Source: Proteles cristata cristata | Lineage: Eukaryota > Chordata > Mammalia > Carnivora > Hyaenidae | Direction: 5' to 3' | DNA: 64,000 nt | Assembly: GCA_017311185.1 (NCBI GenBank) | Contig: JAESUZ010003107.1 | Coordinates: forward strand, 124,001-188,000 | Shown: piece by piece, positions 11,801-22,857 of the stretch | Layout of the letters: the number at the start of each line of letters is the position of its first letter | How positions within the stretch are numbered: position 1 is the stretch's first letter | Made by a program: the position numbers and the translations under genes | The notes under the pieces: generated by a model | What the model was told of the DNA's origin: nothing | Seen by the model: only the letters and a program-made list of their open reading frames with translations | Databases searched by the model: none

Positions 11801-12018
11801 CATCTTACCAGGCATCTCGGCTTTCCTCCTTATATGGACATTCCAGTTCAGCCCCAGAAGTGCAACATCCCCTAGACTCTCCTCTACCTGGCAGGTCCCT
11901 TACCCTGACCTCCATCTATGACCTTCTATACTGACTCAGTGTGCTAAAGGCCTGTTTTCTCTTCTGGACCCCTTTGGCACTTTGTTTACCTTATGGTCCT
12001 CCAAGAATATCTCCAGAC

Positions 12019-12037
12019 CAGCAGCAGCAGCAGCAGC
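12019..12037. repeat. Short (CAG)n microsatellite
   Basis: About six CAG units at the edge of a MER5-like element. Not in a coding frame. Confidence 0.85.
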
Positions 12038-12147
12038 AAATCCCACCTCATACTTGCTGAATCAGAAACTCTGGGCATGGATCCCAGCAATCTGTTTTAA
12101 CAAGCCCTTCAGGAGATTCTGATGCACACTCAGCTTGAGACCTATTG
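12035..12147 (-). mobile_element. MER5-like hAT-Charlie DNA transposon fragment
   Basis: It contains gctgaatcagaaactctggg, cccagcaatctgttttaaca and aggagattctgatgcacact, which match the MER5A/B nonautonomous hAT consensus in reverse orientation. Confidence 0.85.
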
Positions 12148-12149
12148 GG

Positions 12150-12655
12150 CTACCTCTTGCTTCTCCAGACCATATCACTCTTGGTAACAGTCAAGGATAA
12201 GGTTAGCTCTTGCTGTAATCTTTGACACCTGAGCCCTCACCATTAGGTATATTACAAAGGGATCCTGACCAGCTAGTAATGAAATGAGTGAGGCTTGTTT
12301 TGGCTTGTGCTGCCGTTTTCTGCTCCACTACTTGGTATCCTGTTCTGGAACAGCCAACAGAGTGATCATTGCCACATGGGCATTATTACTACTATCTTCG
12401 GAACCAGCCTCGATACCTTCAACAACCCCCTCCCCACCTTAACTGGGGCCTGAGCTGTAGGGTCTCCACAAAAATCGCCTGGAACCATTAGTGTTCCATC
12501 CTCCAAGAAACTCTCCAGGCTTTGTTGCTGAACTGCTGCTTAACTCCCTTTCTTGAAGTTTCTCACCAGAACCCACAGCCCAGCCCTGGCCTAGAGGATG
12601 ACCTTCCAAACTCATTTGTCCCAGATGTGCAATCAGACAACTCCACCCTGACTGA
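12150..12655. other. Unique or unassigned old sequence
   Basis: No gene is recognised. Part of the 120-codon minus-strand open frame at 12439-12801 runs into L1 sequence and is not credible as a gene. Confidence 0.45.
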
Positions 12656-13335
12656 TGAAACCTCCATCTCTGATTATGGTATTTTCTATGGCTGCCTTTA
12701 ATTCTGTCAATGTTTGCTTCATGTGTTTGAAGCACTGTTATTAGTTGCATAGTTATGTTTTTACTTCCTGATGAATTGATCCTTCTACCACTGTAAAACA
12801 TCCCTCTTTATCTCTGGTAATATCCTTTGGCTTGAAGTCTATTCTATCTGATATTAATATAATTTCTCCAGCTTTTGAGTGTATATCATTTTTCATCCAT
12901 TTATTTTCAACATATCTGTGCCTTTCTATTTAAAGTATCTCTTGAAGATTACAAAGGTTTTTTTTTCTTTATCTATTCTGACAATCTCTGCCTTTTAATT
13001 GAAATGTTTAGTCCATTAACATTTAATGCAATTATTGATATGGTTACATTTAGTTTTATTTGCCCCTTCTGTTTTCTATTTCCCTGTTCCTCCTTCTCTG
13101 CCTTCTCTTAGATTTTTAGAATTCCATTTAGATTTATCTATTGGATTTGTAGCTATATCTCTTTGCATTAATTTTTTGATGACTGCCTCAGGGATTATAA
13201 TATACATCCTTAACTTTTCACAGTCCACTTAGGGTTACTATTTCAAGAAAAATGTAGAAACCTTGCAACCACAGAGGTCCATTACTCTCCACCCCCATCC
13301 TTTATGCTATAGTTATCATATGTATTTCATCTACA
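12655..13335 (-). mobile_element. L1 LINE ORF2 fragment, antisense
   Basis: The plus strand reads as reverse-complement L1 ORF2: cttgaagtctattctatctg then atattaatataatttctcca, the atttaatgcaattattgata stretch near 13020, and gcctcagggattataatata near 13185. The copy is highly decayed. Confidence 0.85.
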
Positions 13336-13800
13336 TATATTATAAAACCCACAAGACAATGTTATAATTTTGCTTCAAATAGTCATGTGGACTTCAGAGC
13401 AATTAAGAGGGCTTATTGCCAAAGGGAATCTCAAAACTAGAAGAAGCTTTCTTAGGAAGCTAATTCAGCTCATTCTTAGAGAAAAGGAAACTGGAGTTTT
13501 CCATGATCTTTCACTTCCTTCTAGTTGATGGTGAATCCCAGATCCACAGGGCAGAACCACAGTTATCCATCCTTTATCTTGTCTTTAAGAGTCTTTACCC
13601 AGTCCTCTGAGACCTGATTATCAGGCCCAAAGTTTTTTTCAAAGTTTCTTAGGAGGTCTTGGCATTCAGACATGATAACCCAGAATTCCCAGATTACACA
13701 GATTAGGCCTCACCAGCATCCTATCTCTCAAAAGAGGCACTACTTTCTCCCACATTATTACTCCTATGTATTATTATCCTCCCATGTTATGGTATGTTTT
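13335..13800. other. Unique or unassigned sequence
   Basis: Mixed AT-rich sequence with no recognised element or exon. Confidence 0.4.
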
Positions 13801-13804
13801 TTTT

Positions 13805-13905
13805 CTCACCTCTCCTCTTAGATTATAAATCCTGAAAGAATATGGTCTTATGCATTGTAGGTACTTAGACAACTTTGCTGAATGAGCAAATGAACCCCAA
13901 ATACA
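13805..13905 (+). mobile_element. L2 LINE 3' tail fragment
   Basis: It reads ctcttagattataaatcctg, then tggtcttatgcattgtaggt and actttgctgaatgagcaaat, a diverged version of the L2 3' end that normally finishes in gaatgaatg units. Confidence 0.6.
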
Positions 13906-13909
13906 TTTT

Positions 13910-14625
13910 CTGGCACCTCTGAGGACAGTTGGGCACAGAAGGGAAAATGTGCTGGGAAGAGAAGTAGGTCCATGTGTCTGCATCTGGAGTGGAGGGAAAT
14001 CATTTCCAGGGACAGGGGGTATATAGCCAAAAACATCATTGTGGATTGATGGGGGGATCACAGAGAGCCTGGGGTTGACTCCGATGAAATGTAAATGTGG
14101 GAGTGGAGAATGTGAAGGCTGCAAAGTGGAACAGGGGGAGGCTACCCCGCCAGGATGTGTGGGTGGGACCAGGATTTCCAGCAAGCTCACATGTACCTGG
14201 AGGAAGTATGTGCTGGGCCACCCAGAGCTGCTGACATTGCAGCCTGGAGGGCTGAAGCTTTTAAGAGAAACCATTAGTCTAGTGACAGGGAGAAGAATGA
14301 AAAAGCCGCCAGGGCCAGGGTAAGCACAGGGCTGTTCCACAGGGCTCCGGGCCACACCATAAGGGAGGCAAACAGAGGTTTGGGTACTTCTAGGAGACAC
14401 CAGTGAGTGAGGGCTCAAGGGGGGAGAACTGAAGCTGGTCAGAAAAGACCCTTTGCCCTGGAACCGAGGGACCTGAGAGTGTAGTTTAACCCAAGCCTCC
14501 GGGAAGAATGATGTCCTGACAAGGCAGGGTCTCCCCGGGGTCAGGACAAAGGAGGAGGCCATGAATGAAAAGATGTGAAACTGGGAGCGCCTCTGAGTCA
14601 TGCCCTCAGCCTGCGCTGAGCTACC
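13910..14625. other. Unique sequence holding the longest open frame (minus strand)
   Basis: A minus-strand open frame of 290 codons spans 13774-14646. It is Ser/Pro-rich with no signal peptide, domain, catalytic motif or low-complexity coding signature that I recognise. Its C-terminal part runs into an L2 tail. I treat it as a chance frame. Confidence 0.5.
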
Positions 14626-14629
14626 TGAA

Positions 14630-14960
14630 CAACAGAAGACCTGCAATACCTAATTTCATATGAAATGTGACAATCAAGTAATAGGGCAGAGTTCTGCATG
14701 TGGCTGGTAGAAAAGCTGAGAAGGAGAGGCAGGGCAGGAACCAGCCCCAGCACGTCTCCGCCCGTGTGAGCCAGCTAGCCAGTCTGCCGGGCGCTGCCAG
14801 CTGAGGTGAATGAAATGCCTGTTGTTTCAAGGCAGGGGGAAAATCAGTGACCGTTATTTAGAGTAAGGAATTTATACCCGGCGTGGTAGGAGGCTAAACA
14901 AATCTGCCAGTGAGACTTGACCTGTTACAATAACCTTAAATGTTTGGGGCTCGCACCAGG
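14630..14960. promoter_or_regulatory. Candidate conserved noncoding element with 14-bp palindrome
   Basis: It contains a perfect palindrome atttcatatgaaat at 14653-14666, then acaatcaagtaatag. A second AT-rich part at about 14828-14945 has ttatttagagtaaggaattt and aataaccttaaatgtttg. No repeat is recognised. Regulatory function is inferred only. Confidence 0.35.
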
Positions 14961-14964
14961 ATGG

Positions 14965-15690
14965 CGAGGGGAGGGCACGTGTGCTTATGAGAACCTACTA
15001 TGTGCACATCCCCAGGGCAAGCTGGCCACCAGTGGAGGGCAACACTAGAACTCACTGAAAGACTCACAGTACTATTTTACAACAAGGAATGGCTGTCTCC
15101 TTCATGCATCAAACTTTCTTTTAATACCACGTGGTAAGCACGATTGCAAAAAGACAGTGCAAAACCTTCCATTAGGGTTCTGGGGGTTCAAGCCAAGGGG
15201 AGTGTGAACCACAACCCCAGGCTTCTTCCACAACAGGCAGTATATGAATATTCAAAATTCGAAAATTTCTCCTTCCGGTGCAATCCAGCTAGATTCCCGA
15301 CCTCCAAGCTGACGGCCATTTCTAGTTGATTAAGGGCCTGGACAAACTGGATCTTGAAAGAATTCAAAGCAGATTTGAATAACTCCTAAAGGCCTTCTCC
15401 AGCAGAGGAATCAGAGGCCATTGCCCCAAACCTTCCTCTCTCATGATGATTTCTTGGCTCATCAGCAAAAGTGCTGAGCTCTTTCTTGGCTGGGTAACTA
15501 TCCAGTTCTATAAGGTGACCCTGCTTCTCTGCCCAATATAAGAGACAGCAGGCTTATCCCAACTTTTATAAATCAGGTTGTCCACCACCTTAAGGAAATT
15601 CCACACTCAGCAAGGTCCCTGGTCAGGGATGTCCCTTTTTGGACTCTACAGCATGAATGGTTCTACCTGGACACAAGTTTAGGCAGGTCT
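14965..15690. other. Unique sequence, no gene seen
   Basis: Mixed composition. Nothing here resembles an exon or a named repeat. Confidence 0.45.
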
Positions 15691-15708
15691 GTCCCAGTTG
15701 AAGTTCTT

Positions 15709-15836
15709 CTTTTTTTCTTTTTTAACATTTGCATTTATTTATTTAAAATAAGCCCTACACCCAACGTGGGACTTGAACTCACGACCCCAAGATCAGGAGT
15801 CACACACGTGACCGACTGAGCCAGCCAGGTGCCTCA
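15709..15836 (-). mobile_element. Older carnivore tRNA-Lys SINE, short form, antisense
   Basis: The reverse-complement tRNA part is clear (gggacttgaactcacgaccc, accgactgagccagccaggt). A target-site duplication of 18 bases matches at 16 positions: 15691-15708 and 15837-15854 (gtcccagttgaagttctt versus gtcctggttgaagttctt). Confidence 0.92.
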
Positions 15837-15854
15837 GTCCTGGTTGAAGTTCTT

Positions 15855-16475
15855 AAGTGAGGACTTCAAAACAAAGGAATTACTGAATTCCTGGTGAATA
15901 GCCAAATCACGGAAAGAATCAACTACAACTTTCTTAAACAACTAAAGTAAGCATTTTGCCTAATTACAGGGGTAAGTCACAGTTGTCTTTCTGGTTCTAG
16001 CAGCCTATCCCTGCTCCTCCGGTCAGGGGTAGGTGAGCCTCATGTTGCCCCTGCACCTCAGTCATCTCTCCATATTGTCAGTTTCTGTCTTTGGCATCTG
16101 CCATGTTGCCAGGTGCCTGGAGACCCTACTTCTATTCTGTTAATACCTGGTGATTACACGCAATACTTGGCTGCAAGATTGGCACAGAGCTCAGGAGAGC
16201 GTGTCTGCTGCCAGCTCTCAGCATTCTTCTCACCACCCCCCCGCCCCCATCACATCACCCTCTGCTGGCTCACACTTCTGCTCTCCCCCGGTCACTGTGC
16301 TGGCCTGACTCCCCCAGTTCCTGCACCAGCATCTCAGCGCCCACTCTCAAGGCTCTGGCGGGACTCGGTGGCCCGCGGGCCCAGGCTGCCTTACTGCCTT
16401 GGCTGTGCAGACTCCAGAGGCCGGGCCAGTGCTGCACAAAGCCTCCTTGTGACAGCGCCCTTCACCCAAGCTTGG
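15855..16475. other. Unique sequence, no gene seen
   Basis: A CT-rich stretch. A 179-codon plus-strand open frame (16113-16652) extends into the AT-rich island below; it has no recognisable domain and is probably chance. Confidence 0.45.
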
Positions 16476-16479
16476 TGGC

Positions 16480-16790
16480 CAGGGCTGACAGTTGGCATTT
16501 GGACACCTGCATACTTATTTTTGGCGTCATTACATATCAGCCCTGTGATCCCAGTCACATACCTCGATTGCTTTCTGATTTGTCTATTGGCAAAAAATTC
16601 CCCTCTGCATCACGTCGTTGTGATGATCATAATAATCATGCTGAGCCACTAGTTCATAAGCACCATCATTATTTGTATCTTAATAGTTAATCAAATATTA
16701 ATACATATTTTGTTTAATAATTAGAATGATTAATAATGATTCATTATTAAAATATCATCATCAGTCTGGGCCTCCGCTCAGCTCCCTGAG
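16480..16790. promoter_or_regulatory. Strongest candidate conserved noncoding element or enhancer
   Basis: This abrupt AT-rich island of about 300 bases lies between GC-rich flanks and has no resemblance to any repeat I know. It is dense in TAAT/ATTA homeodomain cores and tgatgatcataataatcatg-type overlapping half-sites near 16620, and continues through attaatcaaatatta-like strings to 16760. This composition is typical of deeply conserved developmental enhancers. I infer this; I have no alignment. Confidence 0.4.
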
Positions 16791-16794
16791 GGCT

Positions 16795-17235
16795 TTGGCC
16801 AGCTTTTGTAAGTGGTACCTGTGACCGCTGGTTACACACGGGACTCTGACCCCTGGGGCAGCTGAGGCCCTTTTGTTTTTTGTTTGGTGCTGAATGTTCA
16901 TATTGTGCCCCAGCGCCCACTGCTTCCTGTGCCTCCTGCCCTTGGCTCTCCTAATGTCACATGACTGTCACAAGCTCCCACACATGCATGTCACACAGGT
17001 GTAGGGCAATGGGTAACCTCTGAAAAACAAAGGGGAGAAAAGGAAAAATGCTGAATGTTTCTGAAGGCTCTTAGTGGGACAGCTCAATGGTCGCATTATA
17101 TTTTCAGTGTGTGAGGGTGGGCCACCTAGGTGGGTTCACACATTAGCATGGCCCCTATGGCTTCTAGAGTGCCAGGTGGAGAGGAGGAGGAGGGCCTGGA
17201 ACAGGCCTTCATACGCCTATCCTTCCCTCTGGGTA
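16795..17235. other. Unique sequence, no gene seen
   Basis: Mixed GC sequence without a recognised repeat or exon. Confidence 0.45.
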
Positions 17236-17239
17236 CTCA

Positions 17240-17350
17240 GGGTGGATACCGTCAGTCCCCCACTAACAGAGAGGAAACTGAGGCCCAGTGAGATTACCTG
17301 ATGTGCCTCCAGCCACACAGCTGAAGGAACCAGGAGGAAAATCTGGGTCT
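17240..17350 (-). mobile_element. MIR SINE fragment, antisense
   Basis: It reads gaggaaactgaggcccagtg and later ccacacagctgaaggaacca, the reverse-complement MIR core. Confidence 0.75.
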
Positions 17351-17895
17351 CCTGCTTCTTCACCAGGGGTTTTCTGTGTTCTGTTTTCTGAAACAGAGGT
17401 AAAATTCTCTCTCTTTCTCTCACCCCCTCTCTCTCTTTTTCTCTGGTGTTTCTGGGGAGATGTATGGCTGATTCCCAACTGCCTCGAGGAAAGAGGCAAA
17501 AAATCACTCCAGCTAAGTGGGTTTGGGGCACTGACAGCGGAACTCTTGGCTTCCAGGGACTACTAATGGGAGCGGGGGCGGGGCTTAGCTGGGGACGGAT
17601 TGAATCACTTGCAAAACCCTAATAAATCTGCAGGCCCAGCTGTTCCTCATCTGATGATCCTGAAGGGAAAGTGTGAAATAGTAGAGATGCTGATAGGCCA
17701 GGGGGGCCCCTTCAAAGGCAACCCGGGTTTCCCAAGGACCCCAGAGCTAGGGTGGGAAGTGTCCGGAAATGTCTGAAGGGCGTTTGTGAGGGTTGGGAGG
17801 CCTAAGGCCCCCACAGGCCATATGCACATGCCTCCGAGTGTGCCTGGGAACGTCCCAGGCCTGGAAGTGCAGGAAGGGTGGTCAAGCTATCCCCT
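17350..17895. other. Unique sequence with a CT-rich patch
   Basis: A pyrimidine-rich patch at about 17405-17445 (ctctctttctctcacccc) is followed by GC-rich unique sequence. No exon is recognised. Confidence 0.45.
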
Positions 17896-17897
17896 CC

Positions 17898-18125
17898 CAG
17901 AGCAAGGAAGCATGGGACTGGGCGTCAGGCAGACCCGAGTTTGAATCCCAGCTCCACCGTTCACAGTCTGTGTGGGCCTGAGTGAGATGTTTAACCTCTC
18001 TGAACTTCGGTTCTGTCACTTGTAAAATGAGGATAATAATCCTCCCTTTGGGGCTGCTGTGAGGATTAAATGTGCTAATGTATGTAAAGCTTCTGGCACA
18101 GGATAGGTGCTCAATCGATGTTCTT
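17898..18125 (+). mobile_element. MIR SINE, nearly full length
   Basis: All MIR parts are in order: tgggcgtcaggcagacccga, gtttgaatcccagctccacc, gtttaacctctctgaacttc, acttgtaaaatgaggataat, tgaggattaaatgtgctaat and a gataggtgctcaat tail. Confidence 0.92.
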
Positions 18126-18129
18126 TCCC

Positions 18130-19390
18130 TTTCCTTCTTTATCCTCTTTCTGCTGCCCCAGGGAATCAGGTGAGGCCAAGCCTGGGAAGGAGCAGATCCC
18201 TTCCCCCAGCGCTCACCCCACCCAGGCACTCACCTACTCAGCAGGGCATGGATGGGGTGGGGTCTTGCACTGTTCACACCTCCCTTGCCTCTCCAGCTCC
18301 CCTGCCCTACAGCAGCAGGCAGAAGGGGGGTGGGAGGGAGTTGCAGGGTAGTGTCCCTCCTGACTGACCTTGATCATTCTAGGCCTGCAGGAGCTGGGTA
18401 CAGAGCGGGGTGCTCAATCCTGCTGGGAACTTCCTGTAGAGACTAGAGGCTTCTAGAGAATGAGCCATGGCCCCCAAGGCTAAGGGCACCCTCTCTGTGT
18501 CTGAGGACTCCGGCAGGAGTCGAAAGACTTTCACTGGGTTCTGACTTCTCCATTTCCTAAGTGACAGTCATCCATCCTCCCAGCAAAGGAGCCAGCCACA
18601 AGCCTAGCCTCTGAGAGCACGTCTAGCCAGGGAGATCTGGCCACAAGGACACCCGGTCCGTGGGACACTCCGGGCTACCTGAGCTCACATAGCCTAAGCC
18701 AGGAGCCTCTGCTCCATTGCCAGCATGTGAGAGCCCTGCATTCTTCAGGGCCTAGACCCTGCCCCGGGCTTGAGTCAGCCAGTCTTGGGTTCAAGACTTT
18801 CACCTGCAGGGGAACCCCACTGAGTGGAGGTTGCACACCTTCAAAACGCTAACACTCCTCTAAGAGTTGTGAAGCTTGCCCCGATCATCCTCCTGTACTA
18901 AGCCCTGGTTTGGTAACTCGGCCCGAGCAATACTAATCGGGGCCTATGGTTTTCTTTTCAACACTGTAAACAGAAAAGCAGCTATCAGGTTAGAAAGATG
19001 AAGGACAGATCAGAGTAAGGAGTTGGGCTTTTGGTGAGTTGACAATGAAAAGTGGTGATATGATAGGAGAATGATATACTCAGAATACACAGTAGAGAAT
19101 TTTAGCCCTGTATAGATGCCCCGGTCTGGCTCCTGGCAGTACCTTAGACCCAAGCCTCAAAGGCCCCAGTTCTGAGCCTCCTTGTAGTGGGGGCATAAGT
19201 TTCTACCCTCATTTGGAGATCAGGTGTCCAAAGAATGGGGCAGTGGTGTATGATTTTAGAAAATGTGGATGCACTTGGATGTGTATGCTGGTATTCAGTG
19301 CATGTGTGCAAAGCCCAACTCATTATGGGAAGTAGCCAGGAGTGGGGAAAAAAGACACCAGCATGATTTATAAATCTTGGGCATTTAGAC
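18130..19390. other. Unique sequence, no gene seen
   Basis: GC-rich and then mixed sequence. Overlapping proline-rich frames at 18107-18446 reflect composition. No repeat is recognised. Confidence 0.45.
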
Positions 19391-19394
19391 ATAT

Positions 19395-19500
19395 GGCATG
19401 TAAGCCTCTGTTAGTACTCTGGGCTGAGTCCTGCAAATGTTAGTAGCAAGACTGTAGAATGGCCCCTAGCAGATGCTCAGTAAACTTTTGGGGAGTGAAT
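19395..19500 (+). mobile_element. L2 or MIR 3' tail fragment
   Basis: The cccctagcagatgctcagta then aacttttggggagtgaatac ending is a diverged L2/MIR-type tail. Confidence 0.55.
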
Positions 19501-19504
19501 ACTT

Positions 19505-20135
19505 GACCCAGTGAGCACAATAATTCAAAAGGAGGAGAGATGGCAAACACTGGAACAAACTGGCCAGAATTTCCAAGAGACCAACTCTTCTGCTATAGTT
19601 CCAATTCCGTTTAGACAAACAGCATAAATTCAGTGAAGCCTAGCTTGTGGGCTCTCTGCACATTATTCCCCTTCCTGCATTTCTTTCCAGTGTTTCCTCT
19701 CTCAGATTTTTTCGCTTGCCTTGTCCCTTTGACCTTTTTCCAGCTCCAATTCCCTCCCCAGCACTTTCTTCAGTTGCTCAGGCAGGTTGCTTCTCCCCTT
19801 CCCACAAGGCAGAGGGCAGAGGGGAGAAGCCGTGGGCCCTGCACTCACAGGCCTGGCTGGCACTGAGCTCACCTGGGCTTGCAGCCTCAGAGCAGATCCT
19901 GGTACTGACCTGGGTTCCTCTCTCCTTCTGGAAGCTTCTATCTGGTTTAAAAATGGGCGAGGTCAGGAGACAGCAGGGTGAGATGGGGAGCAGAGGTGGC
20001 TGCCCTCTTGAAACAAAGATCGGTAGAGCTGCAGTAAGAAAACATGATGTGAGCCCTTAAGTCGAAGAGTAATCGAGGAAGTCAGCACACCTGCTCCCCT
20101 CCACATCCCTTGTTGCCGCCCGCTGCCTTGCATTC
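19505..20135. other. Unique CT-rich sequence, no gene seen
   Basis: Pyrimidine-rich on the plus strand near 19640-19800. A 137-codon open frame at 19647-20060 has no domain and is compositionally biased. Confidence 0.45.
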
Positions 20136-20139
20136 TGGC

Positions 20140-20290
20140 CCCAGAAGGAAGTCCTTCCTCATATCTAACCAATACCCATCCTGCTGTGATTCCTGCCTAC
20201 TTCCTTCTGGTCCATGTGGATGATGCTATCCTTCTCATCCATCCAGTCGCACCTCCTCAATAGGCCTCTCCTCCAATCTGCTCAGCTCAC
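20140..20290 (-). mobile_element. Possible CR1/L3 LINE 3' fragment, antisense
   Basis: The string gaaggaagtccttcctcata followed by a phased tctaaccaatacccatcctg block resembles the reverse complement of CR1/L3 3' sequences. Diverged, so tentative. Confidence 0.4.
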
Positions 20291-20299
20291 AGGCCCCGG

Positions 20300-20500
20300 G
20301 GAGTGAAAGCGAACTTTAGGAGGATGTTTAAAGTTTGGCTTCTCATCACATCTCAGCTGAGTCCATAAAACAGCCTTATAAAGCCCACTGGCCAGCCAGC
20401 TGCCCTCAGCCTCAGGGGCCTCCCCTGTTTTATGATCGGCCCCAATTCAGACACCAGCTGGATGTAGGAACTTGCTGGCTTTTATGAAGAGATGTTAACG
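20300..20500. promoter_or_regulatory. Candidate regulatory element with three CATAAAA/TTTTATG motifs
   Basis: Three CDX/HOX-type sites occur within 125 bases: ccataaaa at 20363-20370, ttttatga at 20428-20435 and ttttatga at 20480-20487. There is also a ttataaag string near 20377 and a gttaac near 20494. No repeat resemblance. Inferred from motifs only. Confidence 0.35.
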
Positions 20501-20539
20501 AGAAGCATCTCTTCCCCTCTGTCCTGTTCTCGAGTCTCT

Positions 20540-20635
20540 ACTCCTTCCCTCATTCATGTGTTTCTTCACTCAACAACCATTTACCAAGTACCTCCTGGAG
20601 CCAGATTCTGGGTCAGGTCCTGGGGTGGGGGAGGT
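20540..20635 (-). mobile_element. L2 LINE fragment, antisense
   Basis: It reads actcaacaaccatttaccaa then gtacctcctggagccagatt, the reverse-complement L2 3' end. Confidence 0.6.
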
Positions 20636-20799
20636 CACCGGTCAGAGCTGAGGTGAGGGGTGGTTCTACCTTGGAAGGGCTGACCCTGCAGGAACTAGAA
20701 CTTGGGCGGGACCTCAACAGTAACAGTAGCTGTAGTAGCTAGATCACACTGCACTGTCAGTGTTTGTAAATTACACAGTAATTGTGAAACAGTGTTGGA

Positions 20800-21020
20800 A
20801 AAACAAACAATTACCGAGCGTCTGATAAGAGCTGCCACAAGATGTGCTCAGAGAGCTGGGAAGCCTTGCAGAGGAGGCTGCAACTATGCTGAGGATCAGG
20901 GAAGTCTTCCCAGAGGAGGTGCCCGTTAAGCTGTTGCCTGAAGGATACCTAAGAGTTTTCAAAGCAGGCAAGATAGGGCAGGTGGAGGAAATGATAGCAA
21001 AGGTCAGGCCCTCTATTGCT
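20800..21020 (-). mobile_element. L2 LINE fragment, antisense
   Basis: It contains cagggaagtcttcccagagg and the following aggtgcccgttaagctgttg block, typical of antisense L2 3' region. An inverted repeat aattac-aca-gtaatt lies just upstream at 20769-20783. Confidence 0.65.
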
Positions 21021-21149
21021 AAGGACTGGGAGTGAGGGCTGGGTATTTAGTGCTGGGCTCCTAGCAAAAAACCCGGGAGCAAAACAGGGTCAAGTCTTTC
21101 CATCTGTGAAATGGATAGTGTCGGTTCGTTAAAAGAAAAATCAGAAGTA

Positions 21150-21345
21150 CTGATAGCTGGCACGTGACTATAGCCTTTCATCATTTCTAGCCACTTTCCT
21201 ATGCATCGCCTCCCTCTGTACAATACTATTTTAATCCCCATTTTGCAGATAAAGAAACAGTCTTAAAGAAGTGCAGTGACCTGTGGCTGGAGACCCAGCT
21301 GGCAAGTAGCAAGCATGGAGCTTATATTCTAAAGCCAAGGCTCTT
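21150..21345 (-). mobile_element. MIR SINE, antisense
   Basis: It reads ttttaatccccattttgcag, ataaagaaacagtcttaaag and gtgacctgtggctggagacc, the reverse-complement MIR order with divergence. Confidence 0.7.
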
Positions 21346-21349
21346 TCCA

Positions 21350-22750
21350 CGGGGGCAGCTTGGAGATGCTTTGGGGAGTGCTGAGGGATGAAAGTGAGCA
21401 CAGGGGAGGGAGAAGCCAGGGCAAAGAAACATTCCCTCACAGCCGTCTCTGTTTGGGTATCTGTACCCCACTCCCCTCCGTGCACCACCTAACACTGGGG
21501 TGAGGGCTGGGGTGAGGCAGGTGAGAGAACATAGGCAGGTGAAACCTCAGATTTCTCAATTTCTCTGATAGCAGGGGAAGGAAAAAGAAGACCCCCCCTG
21601 AAAAGTAGACTCACTTGGAGAAGGGTCCTAGGCAGCATCACATTTATAGGAGTCCCTTGACGAAGGGAAGGATTTAGGGAAGAGAGACAGGGAGGGTCAG
21701 CCATGAGCCCCCAGGGCAGCCACTGTCTCAGGGTGGGGGTGTTCGGGGACTGAACGCCCCCTTCTGGCTTGCCCTTGTGCCCTCCCACTGCAAGGGGCCA
21801 GAAAATGCCTCAGGTTTGTTAAGTGAAAGCCCAGGGACTAGGGACAGACTCTGAACCCACGGACACACCTCCAGCGTCAGCTGCTCACAATGGAAAGAGT
21901 GGAGGGAACAGGGACTCCAGCGCACAGCATCACACCGTCCCAAACACCGGGAGGCAGTCGTAGACAACAGCCAGGCCTCACCCTTGCTCGCCTGGACTGT
22001 GACGCACACAGCCCTGCTACTCCCACTCTGAACGCAGCCGCCACCCTCCCCCCACGACCCTCCTCTATACACACAATCAAATCCCTGTCCCTCCCACAGG
22101 GGCCCACTCATCCTCACACACAGGTACGAGCGCCACATTGGACGACCTAGCTTTTGCAGACTGCTCACACACACGAGAGCACAACACCCCGGGTCCACAA
22201 CACCATCCACGGTCACTTGCCCTCTCAGGTATATGACTATGTATGGAAATGATGCTCACACACAGCCCTGTGGGCCGGAGATAAGGGACCCAGAGAGAAC
22301 TGGGATCTAAGCTGAGGTGCCCAGCAAGCGTCCCCAGCCTGGCTTCCCTCAACCTTGTCATTCTCTTCTCACCCCTTCACTCACTCTCAGCTCTGGCAGA
22401 TAAGAGTTGACCTGACCAGCACCAGGTCTCCATCGCTATCTCCACCCCCACCTCCCTCCTTACAAGCCCTCAAGGACCCGTCAGGACAGCAGGGACCCAC
22501 TTAACATTACCCTCCCCTCTTGCTCTACTACAATGCCCAGTACCTGGGGCCAGAAGTGTGGGGTTAAGAATGGCTATTGCCTGGTCCCGGGGTCCCTTTT
22601 GGTGGGAGACTGGATGCCACCTGAAGTGGGAAACACTCCCACCAGGGCCTCCCTCCTCAGGCCTCTGTAAAGCAGGGTGGGCTGAGAGGGTCAGGGAGGG
22701 GTGATGCCGAACCCCCAGTGGGAAAGAGGGGTGATGTCTTCTGGCCAGCA
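21350..22750. other. Unique sequence, no gene seen
   Basis: GC-rich to mixed. A run of ca-rich words (cacacaca-like) is scattered over about 22070-22270. Overlapping frames on both strands at 21728-22361 indicate composition and not coding. Confidence 0.45.
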
Positions 22751-22758
22751 GTATCTAA

Positions 22759-22850
22759 GTCTCTCTCTCTCTCTCTCTGTCACACACACACGCACACTTA
22801 TACACTCATACACTCTCACACTCACACACACGTACACACACATGCACACC
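22759..22850. repeat. (CT)n(CA)n compound simple repeat
   Basis: A pure CT run of about 20 bases passes into degenerate CA units interrupted by gcacactta- and tacactc-type words. Confidence 0.9.
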
Positions 22851-22857
22851 TCCCCCA

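Noticed and set aside
13774..14646. 290-codon open frame on the minus strand, the longest in the window
   Set aside because: Ser/Pro-rich with no recognisable domain, no splice-bounded structure, and its 3' part overlaps an L2 tail. Codon conservation across species would be needed to revive it.
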